Under the pieces are notes generated by a model. It worked only from the letters and a program-made list of their open reading frames with translations. It did not search any database and was not told the DNA's origin. A stretch of 64,000 bases of DNA. Origin: Boesenbergia rotunda. Its lineage: Eukaryota; Streptophyta; Magnoliopsida; Zingiberales; Zingiberaceae. Both the position numbers and the translations under genes were made by a program. How positions within the stretch are numbered: position 1 is the stretch's first letter; every line of letters starts with the position of its first letter. The stretch spans positions 19,176 through 83,175 of the forward strand of contig JAGFNQ010000870.1 of NCBI GenBank assembly GCA_024364735.1, read 5' to 3'. Of this stretch, positions 54,967-64,000 are shown piece by piece.

Positions 54967-55569
54967 CTATGAACTCTGAGGAGAAACCCCTTCTATCGAC
55001 TCGAGTTCTGTTAGAAATTCCGCCCACAAATATGAACATTTGTTCATATTGCAGCTTATTCGAAACTTCTCAAAACTCTTTGGTAGAGATTGGAGGATGA
55101 GATCGACCTGGGTTTCCCCATCGATTTGTACTCCAAGGATTTCCACCTCCTTTAGCCAAGCCATCATTTTGAGAACATGTTCCCTCATGGTCATACCCTC
55201 AATCATGATGGTGGTTGTCAAGTTCTTCATGACTTCTTGCCTAGCGGCCTGATTATGATTTCCAAAGAGTTCATCGAGTTTGAATGTTTTATCACTGGTA
55301 ATGGAAAAAGCCTGATTTTGATGACTCTGAGTCATCTCGTCTGCTTCTAACCATTTCATAAAATATTCAAACTCCTCTTCATCATTAATCTCGCTAGGTT
55401 TTTCAGCACAGAACTCGACAAGATCACACTTGGATTCCTCGGCAGTTTCGACAAAGTCCAGGTTTAATTCCCAATCTTTATTATTAGGGGCATTAAGTTG
55501 GTTTTCTCTTTGAATTAAATCAAGTGGGTCTAGATCCATTTTAAAACACCTGAGAATCACAAAAATCAC
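54967..55569 (-). pseudogene. K1 gag capsid region
   Basis: A 200-codon frame. It contains TFKLDELFGNHNQAARQEVMKNL, MTMREHVLKMMAWLKEVEILGVQI and QVDLILQSLPKSFEKFRISCNMNK, typical of copia gag. The N-terminal third is acidic and repeats EFxEY-like motifs. A stop at 54967 precedes the zinc-knuckle part in another frame. Upstream Met choice is uncertain. Confidence 0.78.
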
Positions 55570-56587
55570 ACACTTTAGATTTCAAAAATAAATTGATTCC
55601 TCAAAATAATAATTTTGAAATCAATCAACACCTCAAAACACCGAGAATTTCATATACCATGATGGTGTGGATGTATACGAACTCTACATTTGTGAGAGGA
55701 GGTTTTACCCATTAATATTATTATCTTGATAACCTAACTTTTTGACAAATAAAATTAATAGTTGGTCCTCTTCGGCCCAGCAAATAATAGCAGTGACTCC
55801 GATGGGGAGGATACTATTATTTGCATCTAAGCGTTTAACATTACACGATACTAAGAAAATTTTTTCTGATTATGTGTCATCCGATGGGGAAGTACACACA
55901 CACTTTAATAACTTTCTATAATCTTTTCTGACCCAGTGATCCGCAGAACAAGCCCATCTGATGGGGAGGAAGGCAATCAGAGCCGACGCGCAGACTTGTT
56001 CGCATCACTTGTCAGATTGTAATGGAGGCCACAGGACCCTTAGGGTCCCTCTCCCACATAGTTATTTAATTTGAGGAATATTCATGCACAAACACAACAA
56101 GCACATAACCAAAGCAACAAATAAGAAAAATCCTAGATTTTTCCAACTATCATGGCCTTGGTCTCCAATGCGCCTCCAGTCGCGTCGCCACCTCGTCCAC
56201 TCCTCCCTATCCATGCGCAAGCCTCCATGAAGGGATCTCCGAGCCGAGATGACTAGCTACTTATTTACATCATCGATCCTATACTCTACAAAGGAGTGTA
56301 CATATAATCTAGATCGAAAGTAAATAAAAAACTCGGCTAAATAGGTTCCGTATTTAATTACAAATGTTAAATACCTAATTTAGCCTCGTCAACCCCGAGG
56401 ATTCAATTAATTACAAAAATGCACAATCAATCACATACAACCATTAATAATGCCATAATAGTTGGAATCTAGTGTTTGCAACAAAGAGTTAGCCTACGCA
56501 CATCCAAATATTATCCAGCAAAAATAAAATATATGATAATGTGTAGAAAAGTAATCGAATCCTAAACACACAAAATCGGAAACCTCA
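55570..56587 (-). other. Untranslated leader of K1
   Basis: About 1 kb between gag and PBS, AT-rich and non-coding. It contains three copies of a GATGGGGAGG block (about 55800, 55885 and 55963). The same leader in K0 is seen in reverse at 63788-64000. Confidence 0.7.
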
Positions 56588-56599
56588 GCTCTGATACCA
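56588..56599 (-). other. Primer-binding site of K1
   Basis: Reverse complement TGGTATCAGAGC, two bases from the LTR start at 56602. Confidence 0.9.
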
Positions 56600-56601
56600 A
56601 T

Positions 56602-57403
56602 TGAAAGGAGTCGTTAGGGTATGGTTCGACAGGTTTCCTAAGTGAACAGGGGGTCGAACATGAGAGACCTCTCCATGTCTATGGATTAAAAATTTAACCT
56701 GAATGGAGACCCATCTCCCAAACGACCGTCTCGTCATCGTATCAATTGATTCAAGTTACAACTTAGCCAAACACAAAGGTAAGGTCTTGTAACTTTCCGA
56801 ATCAATTGATCGCGAAAAATACGATGAGCCGATCGTCGATTTTTATGTTTATCTTCGGCCTCCATGACATAAATAATTATCATACAATTAATTGACAAAT
56901 AATTAATGAGCAATGATAACTAATTAATAACACATGCAATAACAATATATCACATGAAATGATAGAAACTAATAAGGAGCCAAAAAGATATACCTCGTCT
57001 TTTACCTCGTAGTCTTCTACCGTATGACCCTCCCCTCTTGGACGTTGTGTGGGCGACGATCTACCAAGACGCAGAATCACTAAGGGCTCTCTTTCTTCCC
57101 CTCCCCAGCTTGGCCGAAACCCTAGGAGAGAGAAGAATATCTTCTTCTTACTCCTTCCTTGGACCCGCCGGAAACCTAGCTTCCAAGGGAGTCACCGCCG
57201 GCGATCTTCCTTCGTCTCTTCTCTTACTCGTGCTGCCACAAAGAGAGGAAGAAGAAGGAGAGTAGGAAGAGAGAAGAAACCGACTCAAAGTCTTTCTTCC
57301 TTCCTCTTCCTTGCGCCGGCCGCCAGAAATCCAATCCCCTCTCCAATGCACCGCCGGCCCGACTCCCTGCTTCTAGGAGACGGCAGCCAATGGAGAAGAG
57401 ATC
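56602..57403 (-). mobile_element. 5' LTR of K1, part 1
   Basis: Starts TGAAAGGAGTCGT next to the PBS, matching the outer LTR at 39225. Cut at 57403 by M. Open frames at 57038-57408 are leader sequence on the wrong strand, not genes. Confidence 0.9.
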
Positions 57404-57839
57404 TGTAACGCCCGCTTTTTTTTTTCATAAAGCGGCGTTACGTTAACATACTTAGGGCATGTAGACATCATAAGGCAGCGGAATAACTTTAAGACTTACA
57501 CATACATGCCCTACTACCATTCCTAACATAATGACATGGGAACTTGGCATATTAACTTCATACTTAGCATCATATCATACTTAGCATCATGTCATACTTA
57601 GCATCATGTCATATAGTCGCATAAGTCATTATTCAAACACATAAGTAGCAAACATAAAGTTCTAGCATAAGACCGGTAAACATATTGTTTTCGTGGCCAA
57701 GTCACTACCACACACACACATTCTTGTCCTCCTGCCGCTTCCTTATTGTCCCCTTGCGTGATCTGTGGTATAAGGAAATAAGACTATAAGCACGTCAGCT
57801 TAGTAAGACTCTTTCCTACTCACTAAAACCATTCATCAC

Positions 57840-58180
57840 TTAATCATAAGCACATGAAACATAATCATAACTTTATGCTTGAATATAACTATAAATAAAC
57901 TTACATGGCATGATACGTGACATAACATGAACATAATTCAACTTAGCATAGCATAATACATGGCATAGATATAAACACAAATAAACATTCTTAACATGCA
58001 TGATACATGGCATAAACATCAACATAAAGAAACATTCTTAACATGCTTGATACATGGCATAAACATAAACATAAAGAAACATTCTTAACATGCTTGATAC
58101 ATGGCGTAAACATAAACATAAAGAAACATTCTTAACATGCTTGATACATGGCGTAAACATAAACATAAAGCATGAACTAA
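57840..58180. repeat. Tandem repeats in LTR M (about 60 bp)
   Basis: A unit containing AAACATTCTTAACATGCTTGATACATGGC is repeated about four times between 57980 and 58170 with few changes. Confidence 0.8.
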
Positions 58181-58682
58181 CCTGTATGGAATAAACATAG
58201 GCATGCTTTCTATCATATCATATGGGCATCTTCTTAACATAACCATAAGCATCAATCGTTTACTGTCATGCATATTTCTTGACATGAGACATAAGTATAA
58301 GACATTACTATGATGGCATAATGCATAACATGAATGCATGAGTCTAATGCATATACATAAGGATGCTTAACTTTTAAAATCATACTTTTAAATACTTAAA
58401 CATAATCATCATATTGTTGGGGTCCCCGGCTTGTACCACATACATACATCATAAGCGCGCATCCCTAGTAAATACGAGGTCGCGAGCCCCGACCTACTAG
58501 GGTAAGGACAGCATAGTCGGTAGTCCCAGAACCGGGGCGTTCTTAAGGTGCCCATCCCTGTTGCACAGCTTCGGTAGTGCCAGAACCGTGGACAGCATAG
58601 TCAGTAGTCCAGAATCGGGGCGTTCTTAAGGTGCCCATCCCTTGGACCCATACTTCGGTCCGGTACAAGGCCATTCATAAAG

Positions 58683-59040
58683 TAAAATACTTTACATACT
58701 TCATCATTCGTAAGACATGGCATACATCATCATTCATAAACATGGCATGCATTTTCATTCATAAAACATGGCATGCATTTTCATTCATAAAACATGGCAT
58801 GCATTTCCATTCATAAGACATGGCATGCGTAACGATCCGGCCCGTCTATCGGCCCATTTACCGGCCCATTTACCGGTCCTCAAAACCGTCGTACCGTCGT
58901 ACCGTCGACCATCGACCGTGTCGTTATTCATAACATGGCATGCATCTTTATTCATAAAACATAGCATGCACTTTCATTCATAAACATAACATGCATCTTC
59001 ATTTATAAACATAACATGCATCTTCATTCATAGAACATGG
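58683..59040. repeat. CATTCATAAAACATGGCATG repeats in LTR M
   Basis: About ten 26-32 base units of this type. A GC-rich island of about 97 bases (58830-58926) interrupts the array. Confidence 0.85.
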
Positions 59041-60519
59041 CCTACTTACATAAACATCATTCTTATTCCTAGTACTTGCATGATCATAGCATATAAGGTA
59101 AACATTGCATTATAATCATTGAACATGACATGTTTGCATAGGCAATTATCCTAACCCATAGAGTTTGCATGATCATGATATCTAAGGTAAACATTACATT
59201 TTATACATAAGCATGGTATTCATCCCAAACATACATAAGTAGGACTTCCATAAACATACTACCTACCATTCAAGTGCATGGCATAGAATACAAGACATTC
59301 ATGAATAAACCCTATTACGCATGGCATCTAATCATAAACATATAAACATGAAACATGGTACTTAAGGTTAGGGTTATTGGTAACATGATTTCTACCACAT
59401 GCTTGAACCTATATATACACATATATATACTTCATAATAAGCCATAAACCATCATTCTTCAAACCCTAACTCCATCCAAACCCTAAATTTCTTTGTTTGG
59501 CCGAAACCTATAAGGAAGGGTTCCATCATTCAATTAACATGTAAGATAGCATAAGGTAAAGAAACAACCACCCATTACCTACAAAACCATAGGAAGCCAT
59601 TAGGGCTCATGATTATGGCTAGCCCTAACCTTTAGCCCTTCTTCACAAGGCTGGCCGAAACCCTTCAAGTCCATGAGTGCATGGAAAAATTTCATAAAAA
59701 CCCCAATCAAACATTAAACACCAACCATACCCTACCATAGGGCCATTAGGACCCTTGCTTGAGGGAAGTCCTAACTTTTTGCCCTAGACCCCTACTTGGC
59801 CGAAAGTTATAAGATCATAAAGCCTTGTGAAAATTCACATAAGTCACCCTCCATCTCCCTTATGGCATGATAATACACAAAACACATCCTTGAAGGTTTA
59901 AATCTAACCCTACCCATGGGTTCAAGGTGTTGGCCGAAACCCTAGGAGATCCTAGGGTATCCCAAAATTTCTCAAAATCTCATTTTAACTTATACTCATC
60001 ATGGAAAAATATTAGAAAGCATGAGTAATATTTTTAACATCATTTTGGACTAAAAAAAAACCCTAGTGGCCGAAAGTCATAGGGTCACACATCATGGTTT
60101 CTTCAATATAAATCCCAAAACCAACTTTATATCATGCTAAAAATCATAAAGGAACTATTATACCACAGGTGAGGGAGTCATACATTGGTTGATCTTGATT
60201 ATAGACCTTAGATTTGAGAGAAGGATGGAGATCTTGTTGCCTCTTGACCACCCCTAGCCTTTGTATCCTTGTAGAAGCCTTGGATCTTGGGGATGAAGCC
60301 TTAGGTGAATTTTTCCCAAGGGAGAATCCCTCTTGGGGTGTTCAGCTAGAATGGAGAAGGAGGGAGGAAGAAAGGTGACTTGATGGAAGAAGAGAAGTAA
60401 CCCCCATTCCCCCTCTTTATAACTCATTAAGGAGGGTAAGTGAAGAGTCATGGTTGATGACTCTTCATTTTTCCTAAGCCTTAACCATAATCCACTTCAT
60501 TTCCTCATAGCACTCCCTT

Positions 60520-60610
60520 GCTAGGTGAATTGGTTAGAGCATGCATGGTTGTACAAGAGGTCCAAGGTTCAAATCCTTGGTGCATGCACTAATTTTCTAT
60601 TTTATTTTTA
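60520..60610 (+). ncRNA. tRNA-like Pol III module in LTR M (antisense to LTR)
   Basis: A-box-like GGTGAATTGGTTAGAGC (60524-60540) is followed 25 bases later by a perfect T-arm CAAGG-TTCAAAT-CCTTG, with B-box GGTTCAAATCC (60566-60576) exactly matching the GGTTCRANTCC consensus. T-rich runs start about 20 bases downstream. No clear acceptor stem or anticodon arm, so it is not called as a functional tRNA. Confidence 0.65.
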
Positions 60611-60901
60611 TTTTATTTTTCTAATATTTCGAAAATCCCCTAAAAATTCCCCCATAATTATGTAAATATTTCTCCTTGAAATCTCTTTATATTTCTATAA
60701 ATTTTTACCTAAAATTCACCAATAATCATGGTATTAGAAAGCCCATATAAGGCCCATTAGTGCCTATTTCCCCAATTTAAATGGAAAAAGCATGGATTTC
60801 TAGATTAAAATTTGTGTTAAAATTTCTAGGTCCCTCGGAAAATTATCTAGACATGCTTAATATTTTAAAGAAATATTAAGAAAATTTTCCGGGTCGTTAC
60901 A

Positions 60902-61099
60902 AGATCAAGGTCAAGGAAGAAGCCCTAAAAGGAGATGAGGAACAACTCCTTTCCACCAAACGTCAACCGGCTACTCCCCTTTCTCCCTCTCGCCGTTGAT
61001 GACTACAAAAGAAGGAAGAACCTCTTTTATCCCTCACCGCCAACCTCTTTTCTTCTCTCTGAAGGATTGCGCACACCCAAGGGAAGGAACTGGAGAAGA
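60902..61099 (-). mobile_element. 5' LTR of K1, part 2
   Basis: The 198 bases between M and N, matching about 40028-40216 in the outer LTR. Ends with TSD GAAGA of N (61095-61099). Confidence 0.88.
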
Positions 61100-62284
61100 T
61101 GTTGGTGCCAGAAGCACAAAAGTCAAACCTGTGTTTTGATAATGGCAAAGGGTTCAAATGTTAAGGTGTGTTGTGATCTAACAAGGTTAATCAAGTATGC
61201 AGGAAAAGTCCTAGGTACACTAGGCACTAAGTCTTGATTCTATGAATTGGGCACTAAGACCTGGTGAGTGAAGCTGGGCACTAAGACCTGGTCGGGGACT
61301 GGGCACCGAAGGCCTAGTGAGTGAAGCTAGGCTCTATGACCTGGTGAGTGAAGCTGGGCAAAAGTCCAATCGGAGGAGCCGGTTGGCAAACAGTAAACTC
61401 TCCCGAGAGGAGTAGGTGAGGACGCGTTCCCCGTAGGAGGGAGCATTATGCGTCGGTTCAACTTAGGTTCCATTTGGGAAGCCTAAAGTCAGAACCAAGA
61501 CAACTCAGGTTGTAAATCATGGTTTAATCTATATCATTTATATGCTTGTTGTATTTTGGAACTAACCTGGTTGCAAGAACGAAGGGATGAAGGTTTCTGC
61601 ACTAAGGCGCCTCAATGGAGTGAGGCGCCCTACTGGGCTAGGCGCCTGTGTTGAGATAGGCACCCCAGTGAAGGGCTATTCCAAGCACTCGAAGCAAACT
61701 ACCACGCAAGCCTCTAAATCAGTCATTGAGGTGCCTGTGATAACACAGGCGCCCCAGTTAGCTCAGGCGCCCTGGTTGAGGGGATAAGCATTGGCCAAGT
61801 CTGCGGATTGAGGTTCTCGCAGGACAGGACACGTGTCAAGCACCCCCTTAAACACAGGCGCCCCAGCTACGACTAGATAAAGGGGCTCACCCCCTTGGCT
61901 TCAACACCAATTGCTTTCAACACATTCGTTCAAGCGCTCTGCTCCGACAAGCTCCGTACTCAAGATTCAACCGCCTACGACGACCCGCAGCTCCGAACTT
62001 CCAACTTCTCTGGTCGTCGGTATAAAAATAGTTTTATTGTTGTATTCTTTTTAATTCTATATTCAACTTCATCTTGTAAAACATTTGACGAAATATAGAA
62101 TTGTCCATCGTAAACGGTCAAGGACCGTGGCCCTTGGAGTAGGAGCTGACTACGACTCTGAACCAAGTAAAAACAAAAGTGTTAGCGATTGTTTTTCTTT
62201 TCCGCTGTGCAATTACTCTACGCTTTCCGAAAAAGTTTTGACGATCGATATTCACCCCCTCTATCGATTCAATCCGATCCCACA
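61100..62284 (+). mobile_element. Solo LTR N (SIRE-like copia)
   Basis: Starts TGTTGGTGCCAG, ends GATCCCACA, 1185 bp. TSD GAAGA at 61095-61099 and 62285-62289; the intact site is near 40207-40230. Related to LTRs of J and G by both ends, by the hairpin array at 61205-61365 and by GGCGCC palindromes at 61605-61870. No internal region, so it is a recombination product. Confidence 0.92.
61205..61365. repeat. Wobble-paired hairpin array in LTR N
   Basis: Six hairpins. Examples: CCTAG-GTACA-CTAGG near 61210 and CCTGGTC-GGG-GACTGGG at 61287-61303, with T-G and G-T pairs. Spacer GGGCACTAAG is shared with LTR G. Confidence 0.8.
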
Positions 62285-63347
62285 GAAGAAATCCAAGAGG
62301 AAGAGGTTTCCTTTCCTCACCCGGCACCTCCTTCTCCTCCACACCCGCCGGCAGCAATAAAACCCTAGGAGAGAGAGAAAACTTGAGAGGAAATCCAATG
62401 GAGAGACTTGGGGTTTGATATGGATGATTAGCCTTGGTTTCATGATACCATGGGGTATCTATAGGGCTACGATGGGACCATGAGGAGTTGGGTCTTGGCC
62501 CGCTAATGGATCCAAATCCAATCCATTAATGGAGATCCATTCCACAAGAGGATCCCATTGAACTTCCTCACCAACCCCTATATTTTCATATGGGCTCCAC
62601 CTATTATGAGCACATCCATCTCCCCATGTTTAAAATATCGAATGCCCGTAGATTAATTTAAATTACTAACAATTTTAATTAATCAACCTCTTGATCCTTG
62701 AATAGTACCACTCAACCTTTTCATCATTTTGGACCATAGTCCACTTGCAAGATTTAACATAATAAACCTTATGAGCTCATCAAGGGGGCATCATCATCCT
62801 GACTCACCAGGACACGGATTTCGTCAATAATCAATGGCACACCATGTAGATAATATTATTTCCCAACTTACCGGGCCTATCAATTTAGCAGAATAAATCT
62901 CGCCCATTGGTAAATCAAAGAAATAATAATTAAATACACATGCCCATTATTATATCGGGATTTAGAGATTGTACTCCATAATAAAACTGATGTCTAATCC
63001 AATTATAAAGTTAGTATAAATTGGATGACCTCTATTTTGGTCCTGCTCAATGCACACAAAGCGCACTAGTGTAATTCTATGGTTAAGACAAACCACACCT
63101 AATTACACTACAACTATCCTAATGGTTTGTCCAACTCCATCTCGGTTGTGAGCCTCTTACTTATACTCTACAAGAAACTGATAACATGATCTTCTGTGTG
63201 TCACCACACACTATGTTATCTACAATGCAAAGTATCAGACATTTTGTGCACATACTAATATAAATATGCAACCTGTGATTATGTGATTCTCTTTCAAAAT
63301 GCAGATGTTCTTATACAAAAGTAAGGCTTTTAGTATACATCCTAACA
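62285..63347 (-). mobile_element. 5' LTR of K1, part 3
   Basis: Continuation after N to TACATCCTAACA at 63347. The TATA region is degenerate (62455-62466). TSD GGAAG follows at 63348-63352. Confidence 0.9.
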
Positions 63348-63352
63348 GGAAG

Positions 63353-63773
63353 ATCATCACCCACACGACGTCCAAGAAGAGGTTAGGTCATACAATAGAA
63401 GATCACGAGGTAACACAAGAGGTATACCATCTTGTTTTGGTTCCTTTGATCTTGTTTCATTATCATATGTTATTTCATGTTGTTAATTAATTGCATGTTA
63501 ATTATTACTTATTTAATTATGTTAACTAATTATCTTGGACCCCGATGATAAACACAAAAACTGGCGATCCACACATCGTCTATTCCGTGGATAATCGATT
63601 GGACGAGTTTGATTGCTAGAACAACATGTTTGTTCAAGCGGTCACTCGAATAGGTTAGCACGATGATGAGTTGATTGTTTGGGAAATTGTTCTCTATTCA
63701 GATTGAAGAAATTTTAATCCGGGGACATGGAGAGGTTTCCCATGCAAGCAACCATCACAGGTGAAAACCATCA
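63353..63773 (+). mobile_element. 5' LTR of K0, second part
   Basis: Resumes K0's LTR after K1: sequence from ATCATCACCCACACGACG matches the reverse complement of the K1 LTR start region (for example the CACAAAAACTGGCGATCC block). Ends AACCATCA at 63773. Confidence 0.85.
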
Positions 63774-63775
63774 AT

Positions 63776-63787
63776 TAGTATCAGAGT
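63776..63787 (+). other. Primer-binding site of K0 (mutated)
   Basis: TAGTATCAGAGT, two changes from the tRNA-Met PBS, two bases after the LTR end. K0 continues past the window. Confidence 0.8.
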
Positions 63788-64000
63788 CAATGATTTCCGA
63801 TTTTGCTTGTTTTGGATTCGGTTACATTTTTGCACTTATCATATATTATATTATGCTGGATAATAGTAAGATGTGTGTAGGCTAACTCTTTGGTTGCAGG
63901 CATGAGATCCGATTATTATGGCTTAATATGTTGTGTATGTGATTATGTGTGCATGTGTGTAATTTTATTTGAATCCTCGGGGTTGACGAGGCTAAATTTA
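63788..64000 (+). other. Start of K0 internal leader
   Basis: Matches the reverse complement of K1's leader: CCTCGGGGTTGACGAGGC at about 63975-63992 corresponds to 56384-56401. Truncated by the window end. Confidence 0.8.

Larger units (their letters stand above)
57404..60901 (-). mobile_element. Solo LTR M (C/D gypsy-type family)
   Basis: Starts TGTAACGCCCGC, ends GGTCGTTACA, 3498 bp, with duplication AGATC at 57399-57403 and 60902-60906. The intact site is near 40026-40035 in K1's other LTR. No internal domain. Layout follows C: CATA-rich part, conserved block (58424-58505), TATA box on the - strand near 60416-60421, tRNA-like module near the right end. Confidence 0.93.

Noticed and set aside
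60520..60610. A functional tRNA gene
   Set aside because: A-box, B-box and T-arm are present, but no seven-base acceptor stem or clear anticodon arm could be paired by eye. Kept as a tRNA-like module.

Overview
The window looks like a heterochromatic, gene-free stretch of a flowering-plant nuclear genome. Almost every base can be assigned to LTR retrotransposons nested in one another. No host gene, rRNA or functional tRNA gene was recognised. Evidence: repeated primer-binding sites complementary to initiator tRNA-Met (TGGTATCAGAGC), polypurine tracts, gag zinc knuckles, Ty1/copia and Ty3/gypsy pol motifs, TG...CA LTR ends, and eight 5-bp target-site duplications (TSDs) that can be read directly. 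The species cannot be named from this sequence. Element letters below are mine.

Left part (1-37701). A: + strand Ty1/copia, 5' LTR cut by the window start, gag broken, truncated near 3962. B: - strand SIRE-like copia (about 3963-20372) with gag, pol, an extra third ORF and its 5' LTR; no 3' LTR is seen. B's 5' LTR is interrupted by C, a gypsy-type solo LTR (13594-19824, TSD CCCCC), which is itself split by D, a second solo LTR of the same family in opposite orientation (16537-19469, TSD ATGCA). E: + gypsy, probably Tekay/Del chromovirus (LTR end, gag, protease; to 23924). F: - LTR fragment (23925-24614). G: + copia of the same LTR family as F (24615 to about 33230), interrupted by H, a gag-only non-autonomous copia (26374-32291, TSD ACCGG). 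I: remnant of a Tat-type gypsy (33231-37701) with integrase tail, a 171-bp tandem array and an antisense extra ORF.

Right part (37702-64000). K0: + copia whose 5' LTR starts at 37702 and resumes at 63353, with its PBS at 63776. K1: a - strand copia of the same family inserted into that LTR (39225-63347, TSD GGAAG). K1 carries three later insertions: J, a full-length SIRE-like copia (43238-52246, TSD AGTTC) in the RNase H end; M, a gypsy solo LTR of the C/D family (57404-60901, TSD AGATC); and N, a SIRE-like solo LTR (61100-62284, TSD GAAGA). Uninterrupted versions of the M and N target sites survive in K1's other LTR near 40026 and 40207.

All coding regions are decayed by stops and frameshifts. 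Many stops fit C-to-T (or complementary G-to-A) changes, as expected of methylated cytosines. Two non-coding signals stand out. First, families from both superfamilies carry arrays of short hairpins in which loop or spacing is kept while the paired stems change together. Second, the C/D/M LTR family carries an antisense tRNA-like module with Pol III A-box, B-box and T-run.
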